NCBI GenBank assembly: GCA_947500645.1
Contig: CANMSD010000003.1
Coordinates: forward strand, 618,501 to 682,500
Source of the DNA: an uncultured Erythrobacter sp.
GTDB taxonomy: Bacteria > Pseudomonadota > Alphaproteobacteria > Sphingomonadales > Sphingomonadaceae
DNA length: 64,000 bases
Direction of reading: 5' to 3'
Shown: one piece after another, positions 34,396 through 42,815 of the stretch
How positions within the stretch are numbered: position 1 is the first letter of the stretch
Layout of the letters: every line of letters begins with the position of its first letter
Position numbers and translations under genes: made by a program
Notes under the pieces: model-generated
Databases searched by the model: none
Told to the model about the DNA's origin: nothing
What the model saw: only the letters and a program-made list of their open reading frames with translations

Positions 34396-35771
34396 GCGCT
34401 CACCTCTTCGCGCATCAACTCGCGCGGGTCGGAGATTGCGCCAGCGATGGCGCTGGCTGCGACAGTTTCGGGAGAGGCGATATGCGTACGAATGCCGGGA
34501 CCCTGACGCCCTTCGAAATTGCGATTGGTGCTGCTGATCGTGCGACTGCCCTCCGGAAAGCCTTCGCCGCCAGCATAAAAGCAAAGGGAGCAGCCGCTCA
34601 TCCGCCATTCGAACCCGGCCGCTTCGAAGATCTTGTCGAGGCCTTCCGCCTCGGCCTGGCGTTTCACTCTGAGCGATCCGGGCACGACCATCGCCTTCTT
34701 GATCGAAGGGGCGATCTTGCGGCCTTCGAGGATCGCAGCCGCCCGGCGCAAATCACCAATCCTGCTGTTGGTGCAGCTGCCCAGGAACGCGACATCGATT
34801 GGGGTTCCTGCGAGCGTCTGACCTTGATCAAGCGCGATGTAGTCGTGAACGCGCTCTGGCCCTTGCGGGATTGTTCCATCGACTGCGATCGCCTGCTCAG
34901 GGCTAGTTCCCCAGCTGACCATCGGCGCGATTGCGCTGGCGTCGATCACGATCTCTTTGTCGAAATGCGCACCGTCATCGCTGCGCAAGTCCGCCCAATA
35001 GGGATCCTCGAAATCGGCTGGTGCGAAACGCTTGCCCGCGAGCCAATGAAACGCCTTGTGGTCGGGCGCGACAAAGCCCGCCATTGCGCCGAACTCGGTT
35101 GCCATGTTGCACAGCGTCATGCGCCCTTCCATGTCGAGCGCTTCGACCGCCTCTCCGGCAAATTCCACTGCATGGCCAGCACCGCCGCCGGCGCTGTACG
35201 CGGCGATCATGTGCAGCGCCATATCCTTCGCGGTGACGCCGGGAGAGAGCGAACCACCGAAGCGCACGCGCATCGTCTTGGGCTTCTTGAGCCGCAAAAC
35301 GCCAGTGACCATCGCGTGCTCCGCTTCGCTAGAGCCGATACCCCATGCCAGAGCGCCAAACGCGCCTTGTGTGCAAGTGTGACTATCGGGTGCGACCAGC
35401 GTCACGCCGGGCAGGACAACGCCCAGCTCAGGCGAGATGACATGGACGATCCCCTGATCGCGGTCATTCACATCGAACAGCGTGATGCCCGCCTTCTGAC
35501 AGGCCGCGCGAGTCTCCGTGATGAACTGCTCGCCGCCGGGCATCAAAGTGCCATCGCCGCGACCGGGCCTAGTGTCGACGATGTGGTCCATGACCGCGAA
35601 GACGCGCGAGGGATCGCGCACAGTGCGACCCTTCTCAGCCATATTGCCGAGCGCAGCAGCGCCAGTGCGTTCATGCAAGAACACCCTGTCAATGGCGATC
35701 AGGGACGCCCCGGCCTTGGTTTTTCCGACCAGGTGGGTGTCCCAAATCTTTTCAAACAAGGTGCGTGGCAT
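34392..35771 (-). CDS. leuC: LeuC-type large subunit of 3-isopropylmalate dehydratase family
   Basis: A 459-residue aconitase-superfamily subunit (E. coli LeuC has 466). The opening MPRTLFEKIWDTHLV is typical, and the [4Fe-4S] ligands lie in FLGSCTNSRIGDLR (about residue 340) and SGCSLCFYAGG (about residue 400). VAPDSHTCTQGAFGALAWGIGSSE supplies active-site residues. It forms the heterodimer with the 34,395-33,787 gene. SGCSLCFYAGG departs from the PGCSMCLGMN of most biosynthetic LeuC, a hint of changed specificity. Confidence 0.9.
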   Translation of the reverse strand: MPRTLFEKIWDTHLVGKTKAGASLIAIDRVFLHERTGAAALGNMAEKGRTVRDPSRVFAVMDHIVDTRPGRGDGTLMPGGEQFITETRAACQKAGITLFDVNDRDQGIVHVISPELGVVLPGVTLVAPDSHTCTQGAFGALAWGIGSSEAEHAMVTGVLRLKKPKTMRVRFGGSLSPGVTAKDMALHMIAAYSAGGGAGHAVEFAGEAVEALDMEGRMTLCNMATEFGAMAGFVAPDHKAFHWLAGKRFAPADFEDPYWADLRSDDGAHFDKEIVIDASAIAPMVSWGTSPEQAIAVDGTIPQGPERVHDYIALDQGQTLAGTPIDVAFLGSCTNSRIGDLRRAAAILEGRKIAPSIKKAMVVPGSLRVKRQAEAEGLDKIFEAAGFEWRMSGCSLCFYAGGEGFPEGSRTISSTNRNFEGRQGPGIRTHIASPETVAASAIAGAISDPRELMREEVSA

Positions 35772-35791
35772 CGATACTCGTCAGCTCGCGA

Positions 35792-36292
35792 TCAGGCGAG
35801 GGCTTTCATTTCTTCGTCAACGCTGCGCCAGTCCTTTGTCACGAAGGTCTCCTGAATAGCAGTTCGTGTCTCAAGCATGCCATTCCTGATCCAGTGCCAG
35901 GTGCGGCAGCGGTTTTGGCCGTCATCGGAAATCTGGATTTGCTCATACAGATAAAGTGACGGATCGCCCGTGCGTTGCCAATAAAGCATCACTGTGCGGT
36001 TGAATTCATCCAGCGGTACCTCAGCGGCCCATCCCTGAATAAGATCATTATCCCACCATACGCGGCCATCGCGATACTCGGCGGGGAAGTCGCGGACTTC
36101 GCGCTTGCCGTCTGGCCAGGTGTAATGGTTGGTCTGGTGATAGGGGTGAGGACCGCTGTCGGGAAAGCGGCACAGCAGACGGCTGGCATGCTCGTCGATC
36201 TTCTCGTTTTGAGCGTCGAAATAGCTGTATGTGCCATCCCAGACGCCTTCGTGGCGGGCGAGCAGGGGCATCGCTTCGCGGATATTGGTCAT
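35792..36292 (-). CDS. Lipocalin-like protein (DUF3598 type), paralogue of 41,623-42,081
   Basis: A 166-residue soluble protein: LARHEGVWDGTYSYFDAQNEKIDEHASRL, CRFPDSGPHPYHQTNHYTWPDGKREVRDFP, then strands RVWWDNDLIQGWA and CRTWHWIRNGMLETRTAIQE. The HEGxWxGxY opening and beta-strand spacing resemble DUF3598/lipocalin-fold proteins, which bind hydrophobic or bilin-like ligands in cyanobacteria. It aligns by eye over nearly its whole length with the block C protein. It probably binds or transforms the pathway intermediate; no catalytic residues are evident. Confidence 0.72.
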   Translation of the reverse strand: MTNIREAMPLLARHEGVWDGTYSYFDAQNEKIDEHASRLLCRFPDSGPHPYHQTNHYTWPDGKREVRDFPAEYRDGRVWWDNDLIQGWAAEVPLDEFNRTVMLYWQRTGDPSLYLYEQIQISDDGQNRCRTWHWIRNGMLETRTAIQETFVTKDWRSVDEEMKALA

Positions 36293-36296
36293 CGGT

Positions 36297-37664
36297 TTAG
36301 TCCTTCTTGGTATCGAGAATTTCGTGGTAATTTCTGGCGGCGCTGCCCGCTCTCAGTCGGGCATAGGCACGGCTGGCGATCGCAGCCGGTGTAATTGCTC
36401 TCTGATCGACCGCGATTGCGGCATTGGCTGATGCTTCGTACCACGGATCATAGAACGCCTCGGCGCGAGAAGCGCTCCATGCGCGCAGCAGATGCGCACC
36501 GAAGCGGTCGGGGGTCAGATCGGGATAGAGTTGTTCAGGATCGCCTGCCGGTACGTCGGGCCAAGCGATCTTCGAAGCGCCAAGAACCTCAGCAACAGCG
36601 TGGATCGTCCCTTCGATATCGTCAAAATCGCTGGAAAGTCCGTGGCCGGGCACGTCGATCGCAATGGTCCCCTGAGCAGGTTCAGCCAATTCTCCGGCTG
36701 GCGCATGCAGCACCAGGGTTTCGGCGCCACGCTCACCGCTCCAGTGGATCAGCCCGCCATCGATTTCGAGCCAGCCTTCCTTCTTGTCTTCGGCAAGCTC
36801 GGGGCACTCCACTGGTCCAGGGTTATCCAGCAGGAAGGCAAGACTTTGATCCTGATGCTCCTGAGGCGTCGCAACTTTTCGCGCCTTCCAGCCCTTCGGC
36901 ATCTCGCCCAAGCGGTCGATATGCTCTTGCAAGGGATCGCCATTGTAGGCGGTTATTAAACATGGGGGCACATCGGCGTCAGCGGCAGGGATATCGCGCG
37001 GCGCGCGCAGGACGGCGCCATAGCCAGCGCGGTAGTCATTGCCCGCATCGAGCATTTCGTAGACCGCTTGGTTGACCCGCGTCAGATCGGCATGGGCGAC
37101 GCTAAGACGAGCCTCGTCGCGCACATCGAACCACGGAAAGAACCAGCTTTGCTCGAGCAGCCGGTTCCACAGCCAAGTCAGGTGCTCGCCATATTCGGAC
37201 GGGTGCCATTCGGGCAGGTATTTCTCACCGAACAGATCCATCTCTTCCTGGGTCCAGACTGCGTAACCACCAATCGCAAGGCTGGAGAAGTGCTGTGGAT
37301 GGCGCTTGAGCGTGGTCACCAAGATGATTCCGCCGGAGTGAAAGCCGTATGCCGCGCATTGTTTTACACCGAGCGCGTCCAGAAATTCAGCCAGTGCATC
37401 GGCATAGTCATCGATCTCGGGTTCACCGCTCAGTGGATCAGACTGACCAAAACCTGGTGTATCCGGCGCAATGCATGTGAAGTGCTTGCTCCACGATTGC
37501 ATCAGCGATTCGTACTCGGCGCTCGAGCGCGGACTTTGATGCACCATCAACAGTAGGGGGCCGGAACCACAGCGGCGATAATGCACGCGGCGTGAAGGTT
37601 CTGGACCATCTGAAGGCAAGGTCAGTATATGGCGCGTAATCTGGTTCAAAAGTTGTCCGGACAA
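36297..37664 (-). CDS. Double alpha/beta-hydrolase-fold protein, first domain with GFHSG elbow
   Basis: A 455-residue protein, first gene of block B. Residues 1-290 form one alpha/beta hydrolase domain (LLLMVHQSPRSS, CIAPDTPGFGQSDPL, AAYGFHSGGIILVTTL), again with His in place of the nucleophilic Ser. Residues 300-440 look like the front half of a second such domain (LEIDGGLIHWSGERGAETLVLHAPAG, IAIDVPGHGLSSDF) without an elbow. The start is uncertain: the TTG at 37664 lies inside operator 2, so its first residues MSGQ are operator sequence. A TTG at 37649 is another option. Confidence 0.72.
   Translation of the reverse strand: MSGQLLNQITRHILTLPSDGPEPSRRVHYRRCGSGPLLLMVHQSPRSSAEYESLMQSWSKHFTCIAPDTPGFGQSDPLSGEPEIDDYADALAEFLDALGVKQCAAYGFHSGGIILVTTLKRHPQHFSSLAIGGYAVWTQEEMDLFGEKYLPEWHPSEYGEHLTWLWNRLLEQSWFFPWFDVRDEARLSVAHADLTRVNQAVYEMLDAGNDYRAGYGAVLRAPRDIPAADADVPPCLITAYNGDPLQEHIDRLGEMPKGWKARKVATPQEHQDQSLAFLLDNPGPVECPELAEDKKEGWLEIDGGLIHWSGERGAETLVLHAPAGELAEPAQGTIAIDVPGHGLSSDFDDIEGTIHAVAEVLGASKIAWPDVPAGDPEQLYPDLTPDRFGAHLLRAWSASRAEAFYDPWYEASANAAIAVDQRAITPAAIASRAYARLRAGSAARNYHEILDTKKD
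37653..37664. promoter_or_regulatory. Island operator 2 (between divergent blocks B and C)
   Basis: TTGTCCGGACAA, a perfect 12-bp palindrome in the same motif as the other island operators, followed by ATTTTA. It lies between the alpha/beta hydrolase gene (-) and the isochorismatase-like gene (+, start 37732). One site could control both blocks. TTGACA on the - strand (37704-37709) is a candidate -35. Confidence 0.82.
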
Positions 37665-37731
37665 ATTTTACTCGACAAGCCTCTACGCCCGTTTATTACC
37701 GTCTGTCAAAGAGGAATCGAAAGGTAGGGTG

Positions 37732-38415
37732 ATGAGCGACCTGATCGGCACCAAAATGGTAGAGGACGGCAAAACCGCCCGTCAGATATTCGAGCAAGTC
37801 ATGGCCAATCCGGCCCGCAAGAAATTTGGCTTTGGCGAGAAGCTCGCAATCGTGAATGTCGATGTGCAGCAGGCCTACACTCGTACGGACATGTTCAAGA
37901 CAGCGTACGAGACTGATCCACGCCAAATCGAACATATCAACACGATCAGCCGCATGGCGCGAGAACGCGGGATGCCGGTGATCTGGAGCCGGGTCGCTTA
38001 CAAGGATGATGCTGGCGATGCCGGTGTGTGGGGCACGCGCACCGACACCGAAGACAGCCTGCAGAACATCAGATATGATAGCGATCGTCACCAGTTCGAT
38101 CCCCGCTGCGAGATCGACGCCAACGACCTGCAGTTCACCAAGCGAATGCCGAGCGTCTTCTTCGAGACGCCGCTCGCGAGCTATTTGACCTTTCACAAGG
38201 TCGACACGGTGGTGGTGACTGGCGGTTCGACGTCAGGATGCGTGCGAGCGACTGCAGTGGACTCGCTCAGCCACGGATATCGCACCATCGTTCCGATCGA
38301 GACCTGCGCGGATAAGCATGAGAGCTATCACTTCGCCAATCTCACCGACCTGCAATTGAAATATGCCGATGTTGAGCCGGTTCAGGCGGTGATTGACTGG
38401 CTGGAGGCGCGCTAA
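37732..38415 (+). CDS. Isochorismatase-like amidohydrolase (NicF / N-carbamoylsarcosine amidase-like)
   Basis: A 227-residue cysteine hydrolase of the isochorismatase superfamily. The catalytic triad is readable: Asp in AIVNVDVQQAY, Lys in LQFTKRMPSVF and Cys in VTGGSTSGCVRATAVDSLSHGYR. The SGCVRATA form with Cys matches the amidase branch (nicotinamidase, maleamate amidohydrolase, carbamoylsarcosine amidase), not true isochorismatases. Deamidation of a half-amide is the favoured role. I take the ATG at 37732 over the GTG one codon earlier. First gene of block C. Confidence 0.88.
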   Translation: MSDLIGTKMVEDGKTARQIFEQVMANPARKKFGFGEKLAIVNVDVQQAYTRTDMFKTAYETDPRQIEHINTISRMARERGMPVIWSRVAYKDDAGDAGVWGTRTDTEDSLQNIRYDSDRHQFDPRCEIDANDLQFTKRMPSVFFETPLASYLTFHKVDTVVVTGGSTSGCVRATAVDSLSHGYRTIVPIETCADKHESYHFANLTDLQLKYADVEPVQAVIDWLEAR

Positions 38416-38418
38416 GCC

Positions 38419-39297
38419 ATGCAGGAAGGCGCGGCCGATCCCGGTCTGTACGATTACCATCCGTACAACAACCGCAAGAAGATCACCTGGCCGGAAGGCA
38501 AGACCTGTGCGGTGTGGGTCGCGCCAAACCTTGAGTATTATGAGGTCGACCCACCCATCGGGCCGCATCGCAAGCCTTGGCCCAAGCCGCATCCGGACGT
38601 GGTCGGCTATTCTTATCGCGACCATTCAAACCGTGTGAGCCATTGGCGCATGGCCGATGTAATGGACCGGCACGGCTTTCCAGGCAGCGTCAGTCTGTCC
38701 GTCGCTCTATGCCAGCATCACCCGGAAGTGGTCGCCGATGGCGTGTCGCGCGGATGGGAGTTCTTCAGCCACGGCATATACAACACGCGATACTCCTACG
38801 GCATGGATGAGGCGCAAGAGCGCGCGATTATCGAAGACTCGATCAAGACCGTGCAAGATGCAACAGGGCAGCGTATTCGAGGTTGGCTGGCGCCTGCTCT
38901 TACGCACACGCCGCGCACGCTTGATCTGATCGCGGAGTATGGGCTCGACTACACTTGCGACCTTTATCATGACGATCAGGTTCAGCACGTGAAGACGGCC
39001 AGCGGGAATCTCGCCTCGATCCCTTACAGCCTCGAGGTGAACGACCATTACGGCTTTAACGTCTACGGCATGGCCGGCCGGGAATATGCCGACAGTCTGA
39101 TCAAGCAATTCGAACGGCTGGCGGATGAAGGCGAGAAGTCCGGCACAGTCATGTGCATTCCACTGCATGCCTATCTGATCGGGCAGCCGCATCGGATCGG
39201 CCCGTTTGAAGAGGCTCTAAGGCATATCGCCGCTGATCCGCGCTGCTGGAAAGCGCGCGCGGGCGACATCATCGACAGCTGGAGGGCGCAGCAATGA
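38419..39297 (+). CDS. Polysaccharide-deacetylase-fold enzyme, PuuE/cyclic-imidase-like (first)
   Basis: A 292-residue NodB-type barrel. The strand motif TCAVWVAPNLEYYEVDPP, the ring VSLSVALCQHHPEVV, RGWEFFSHGIYNTRYSYGMDEAQERAIIEDSI and IRGWLAPALTHTPRTLDLIAEYGLDYTCDL match the allantoinase PuuE and cyclic-imide hydrolase branch, not chitin deacetylases. Those enzymes open cyclic ureides or imides. No signal peptide is present, so the substrate is cytoplasmic. It starts 3 bp after the amidohydrolase gene ends and overlaps the second copy by ATGA. Confidence 0.87.
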   Translation: MQEGAADPGLYDYHPYNNRKKITWPEGKTCAVWVAPNLEYYEVDPPIGPHRKPWPKPHPDVVGYSYRDHSNRVSHWRMADVMDRHGFPGSVSLSVALCQHHPEVVADGVSRGWEFFSHGIYNTRYSYGMDEAQERAIIEDSIKTVQDATGQRIRGWLAPALTHTPRTLDLIAEYGLDYTCDLYHDDQVQHVKTASGNLASIPYSLEVNDHYGFNVYGMAGREYADSLIKQFERLADEGEKSGTVMCIPLHAYLIGQPHRIGPFEEALRHIAADPRCWKARAGDIIDSWRAQQ

Positions 39298-40211
39298 GCC
39301 TTGATCCAAGCTACATCGAATATCCCAAGCGCCGCGAAGGGTATGATCACGATTACTACGAGTGGTCGAACATTCACACGCGCGCGCCGGTGCGCTGGCC
39401 GGAAGACAAATCGGTAGCGATCTTCCTTTGTGTTAGCCTCGAATACTTTCCGATCACGCCAGAGGACGAACCTTTCCGCGCGCCGGGCCATATGGTCACG
39501 CCGTACCCGGATTATCGCCACTACACGGTACGGGATTATGGCAATCGGGTCGCCGTGTTCCGCATGCTGGATGCCTTTGCCAAAGCGGGTGTCAAGGCGA
39601 GTTTCGCGGTGAATGCAGCCGTTGCAGAGCGCTATCCCAAACTGATCGAGGCTGTGCAGGCGGGTGGGCACGAGATTGTCGCCCATTCCACCGATATGAA
39701 TGGCACGATCGCCTCCAGCATGAGCGAAGCGGACGAACGAGCGTTGGTCGGTGATGCGCTCGCACGGCTCGAAGCAGCGACGGGAGAGAAGGCGAGGGGG
39801 TGGCTTTCTATCGCCCGTTCACAAAGCTGGCGCACAGTCGATCTGCTAAAGGAGCACGGCCTTTCCTATTGTTGCGACTGGGTGAATGACGAACTGCCTT
39901 GGCGCTTCAGAAATGGTTTGGCGAACCTGCCGCTGAGTGTCGATTTGTCGGATCGGCAGATCGTCGCGGTGCAGCAGCATTCCGCAGAAGCCTGGGCGCA
40001 AATGATGCGCGACGCATTTGACTGGCTTTCCGATGAAGCTGCCGCACAAACCTCCGCCCGCGTGCTGCCGATGCAGTTGACGCCCTACATAATGGGTCAG
40101 CCTTTCCGGATTGCAGCGCTCGAAGACTTGCTAACTGATCTGGCAAATCGGGAGCAGAGTTGGTTTGCGAGCGGGTCCGACATCGTATCCTCATGGGAGG
40201 CTCAGCAATGA
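39294..40211 (+). CDS. Polysaccharide-deacetylase-fold enzyme, PuuE/cyclic-imidase-like (second)
   Basis: A 305-residue relative of the preceding gene's product: RWPEDKSVAIFLCVSLEYFPITPED, VRDYGNRVAVFRMLDAFAKAGVKASFAVNAA, GGHEIVAHSTDMNGTIASSMSEADERALV and ARGWLSIARSQSWRTVDLLKEHGLSYCCDW. The two copies are clearly diverged and may form a heteromer or handle successive substrates. The Ser/Arg near GWLSIARS replaces the usual Pro/Ala-rich GWLAPALT. Overlaps the aldehyde dehydrogenase start by ATGA. Confidence 0.86.
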   Translation: MSLDPSYIEYPKRREGYDHDYYEWSNIHTRAPVRWPEDKSVAIFLCVSLEYFPITPEDEPFRAPGHMVTPYPDYRHYTVRDYGNRVAVFRMLDAFAKAGVKASFAVNAAVAERYPKLIEAVQAGGHEIVAHSTDMNGTIASSMSEADERALVGDALARLEAATGEKARGWLSIARSQSWRTVDLLKEHGLSYCCDWVNDELPWRFRNGLANLPLSVDLSDRQIVAVQQHSAEAWAQMMRDAFDWLSDEAAAQTSARVLPMQLTPYIMGQPFRIAALEDLLTDLANREQSWFASGSDIVSSWEAQQ

Positions 40212-41623
40212 AGGCCCGCAACCCACGCACTGGCGAAGAAGACTATGAGTTCACGGTCAGCAGCCGCGATGATGTCGCGGTAGAAGCGGCACGACTGCGG
40301 GCCGCACAACCCGCTTGGGAGGCGCTAGGGCCGGAAGGGCGTGCCGCTGTTCTGAACAAGTTCGCAGATGCCGTCGACGCTGGCGCTCAGGCTATTGCAG
40401 AGGCCCTGAGCATAGATACAGGCCGCAAGGCGGTTGCCTGGATTGAAGTCGAGGGGTTGGCGAGAAACCTGCGCAAATGGGCCGCTCGTGGCCCAGACCT
40501 GTTCGCCGGCTTGCCAAGCGACCCCGAGCCATCGGCGATGCCGGGGTTCGACATCGTGCCACGCTACGATGCCTATCCACTGTTCGGTGCGATTTGCCCA
40601 TGGAACTTCCCGGTCATTCTTAGCCATATCGACGCGGTACCCGCTTTGATGGCGGGCTGCGCGGCTTTGGTGAAACCGTCCGAGGTGACACCGCGATTTG
40701 TCGAGCCGATGCGCGAAGTGCTGGCGCAAGTCCCTGAGCTACCGCTCGCCTATGTGATGGGCGGACCGGACGTAGGGCAGGCACTGATAGAAGAAGTGGA
40801 CTACGTCTGCTTCACCGGCTCCACCGGTACCGGGCGCAAGGTTGCAGAGGCTGCCGCGAGGCAGCTGATACCGGCCAATCTAGAGCTGGGCGGCAAGGAT
40901 CCAATGATCATCACCGCCAGCGCCGATCCCGAATGGGCGGCGGGTGTGGCGCTGCGCAGCTCGATCGTCGCCACGGGTCAAGCCTGCCAATCGATCGAGC
41001 GGATTTATGTCGCCCGCGAAATCGCCGAGCCATTTCTGGACGCTTTGGTCGAGGGTGCGAACGCCGTCCGTCTCACCTATCCCGATGCCTCATCCGGCCA
41101 TATCGGACCTTTTATCTTCCCACCTCAAGGGGCGAAGGTGCAGGAGCAAATTGATCAGGCGAGGTCCGCTGGAGCGCGAGTGCTTGCGGGAGGACAGATC
41201 GAGCAACTCGACGGGGGCACATATCTGCGCCCGACCGTTCTCGCGGACGTAACACCAGACATGGCGGTGATACGACAGGAGACGTTTGGTCCCGTTCTGC
41301 CGGTCACCATCTTCGACGATATCGAGGATGCCATCACTCAGGCAAATGATACCGAATATGGCCTTTCCGCCGCGGTTCTCGCCGGTTCAATGGAGGAAGC
41401 CTCACAGGTCGGCGCGCGGCTGGAGGCGGGCGCGATCAGCCTGCAAGATGGCGCGCTCACCAGCATGGTCAGCGATGCGACCAACGAATCCCGGAAGGCT
41501 TCCGGCCTCGGGCCAAGCCGTATGGGCGACAGCGGCATGTTGCGTTTCCTGCGCCGCCAATCGCTGATCCGCCAAAACGGGGAGGCCGCGACCATCGACG
41601 CCTATGCCGAAGCCCAGCGCTGA
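40208..41623 (+). CDS. Aldehyde dehydrogenase family protein
   Basis: A 471-residue NAD(P)-dependent dehydrogenase. The cofactor and catalytic residues are in place: ICPWNFPVILSHIDAVPALMAGCAALVKPSE, FTGSTGTGRKVAEAAARQL, LELGGKDP (general base Glu) and GQACQSIERIYV (nucleophilic Cys). It oxidises a semialdehyde to a carboxylic acid. I start at ATG 40208, overlapping the preceding stop. The frame opens 16 codons earlier inside that gene. Joined by TGATG to the following lipocalin-like gene. Confidence 0.92.
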   Translation: MKARNPRTGEEDYEFTVSSRDDVAVEAARLRAAQPAWEALGPEGRAAVLNKFADAVDAGAQAIAEALSIDTGRKAVAWIEVEGLARNLRKWAARGPDLFAGLPSDPEPSAMPGFDIVPRYDAYPLFGAICPWNFPVILSHIDAVPALMAGCAALVKPSEVTPRFVEPMREVLAQVPELPLAYVMGGPDVGQALIEEVDYVCFTGSTGTGRKVAEAAARQLIPANLELGGKDPMIITASADPEWAAGVALRSSIVATGQACQSIERIYVAREIAEPFLDALVEGANAVRLTYPDASSGHIGPFIFPPQGAKVQEQIDQARSAGARVLAGGQIEQLDGGTYLRPTVLADVTPDMAVIRQETFGPVLPVTIFDDIEDAITQANDTEYGLSAAVLAGSMEEASQVGARLEAGAISLQDGALTSMVSDATNESRKASGLGPSRMGDSGMLRFLRRQSLIRQNGEAATIDAYAEAQR

Positions 41624-42081
41624 TGGGAAACCGCGCCGATCTCGAAGCGATCATGCCGGCGATGCTCTTGCATGAGGGCTGGTGGGACGGCTGGTATCGC
41701 GACTTTGATCTGGATGGGAATCTGCTCGACGAACGCCGGGTCAAAACCCACTGCGAATTCCCGGACGCGGGCGAGTGGCATTATGTGCAGCACAATTGGC
41801 TGAGCTGGGCCGATGGGCGCGAGGCGGTTTACGAGTTTGGCGGCATGCTCGATGGCAACCGCATCCTGTGGGAGACAGATCGCTTTTCCGGTTATGGGTG
41901 GCAAACGCATGAGCACACGATCATGCTGCGGCTCAACCGGCTTGATGTGCCCGATGCTTGCTACATCGAGATGATCAATCTGATGCCGGGTGCCGATAGG
42001 CGCGCACGAACCTGGCAATGGATGAAAGACAATGCGCCTTGGAAGCGCACATTGTGCGATGAGCGCCGAGTAGAAGCTTAA
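41623..42081 (+). CDS. Lipocalin-like protein (DUF3598 type), paralogue of 35,792-36,292
   Basis: A 152-residue soluble protein: LLHEGWWDGWYRDFDLDGNLLDERRVKTHCEFPDAGEWHYVQHNWLSWADGREAVYEF, then ILWETDRFSGYG and ARTWQWMKDNAPWKRTLCDE. Conserved positions shared with the block B copy include HEGxWDGxY, DExR, CxFPDxG, QxN and WxDGxRE. Last gene of block C, convergent with and overlapping by 4 bp the next - strand gene. Ligand binding is inferred. Confidence 0.72.
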   Translation: MGNRADLEAIMPAMLLHEGWWDGWYRDFDLDGNLLDERRVKTHCEFPDAGEWHYVQHNWLSWADGREAVYEFGGMLDGNRILWETDRFSGYGWQTHEHTIMLRLNRLDVPDACYIEMINLMPGADRRARTWQWMKDNAPWKRTLCDERRVEA

Positions 42082-42800
42082 CGTTCCAGCTCGATGAGCT
42101 CGTAGCGGTTCATCATGTACCCGTCGATTGAGCCATAGACGAGCACGCTGTCATCATCGGCGGTCACCCACATGTCGAAATCGGGATGCTTGGTGCCGCC
42201 CATGCCTTCATCGCTGTCATCGACATAGCGATAGCGGCGGCATTGGAAGGTGCCGGCCTCAACCGTCTTTTCCTCTTCGCCGACATATTCCATGACCATT
42301 TCAAGACTGGCGATCTGCGGCGGGGTGGCTCCGCGATGGTCGGGTGAGGGCAGGAAAAAGCGCAATTTGCGTTTGTGTGGGCCCTTGCTCACATCCATCA
42401 GGCGGGTGGTAAAGCCATCGCCGACCACGGGATGGGTGCCAAACGCATCGAACTCGCCCGCTGTGCGTTTTTCGGAATTGCGCCCGATGTTTGGACCGAA
42501 GCTTTCGCAGGTGATTTGATCATTCGCCTGGTCATAAGCCATCCAACCTGAGCCGAGGAACTCATCGCCCAGCGTCAGGTGCACCAGAAGGTTTTGCGGC
42601 ATTCGGTCGGGACCAATATGGCAGGTGATGTTGCGCAGGACCGTGGGATCAGGCTCCTCGATTTCGCATTGTGCAGACATGATAACCGAGCCATCGGCGT
42701 GATGCGAGAAGTTGAACCATTCACGGCCACGCTCTTGCCCCTCCCTGCCGGGCTTCATCGAAGAATAGCGGATTTTCCCGCGAACATTGCGATGCTGCAT
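42078..42800 (-). CDS. Hypothetical protein, last gene of block D
   Basis: A 240-residue soluble protein, predominantly beta, without signal peptide (GREWFNFSHHADGSVIMSAQCEIEEPDPTVLRNITCHIGPD..., LEMVMEYVGEEEKTVEAGTFQCRRYRYVDDSDEGMGGTKHPDFDMWVTADDD). The repeated pattern of strands and late GTFQCRRYRYVD resemble DUF3108-like beta domains, but I cannot assign a family. It follows the nitrilase-fold gene by 15 bp, so it is part of block D. Wide distribution with island genes would be informative. Confidence 0.68.
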   Translation of the reverse strand: MQHRNVRGKIRYSSMKPGREGQERGREWFNFSHHADGSVIMSAQCEIEEPDPTVLRNITCHIGPDRMPQNLLVHLTLGDEFLGSGWMAYDQANDQITCESFGPNIGRNSEKRTAGEFDAFGTHPVVGDGFTTRLMDVSKGPHKRKLRFFLPSPDHRGATPPQIASLEMVMEYVGEEEKTVEAGTFQCRRYRYVDDSDEGMGGTKHPDFDMWVTADDDSVLVYGSIDGYMMNRYELIELER

Positions 42801-42815
42801 CAGATCACTCCTGCC

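Noticed and set aside
33787..34608. Extended LeuD frame from 34608
   Set aside because: The first 71 residues are antisense or out-of-frame leuC sequence; ATG 34395 overlaps the leuC stop by ATGA and matches LeuD length.
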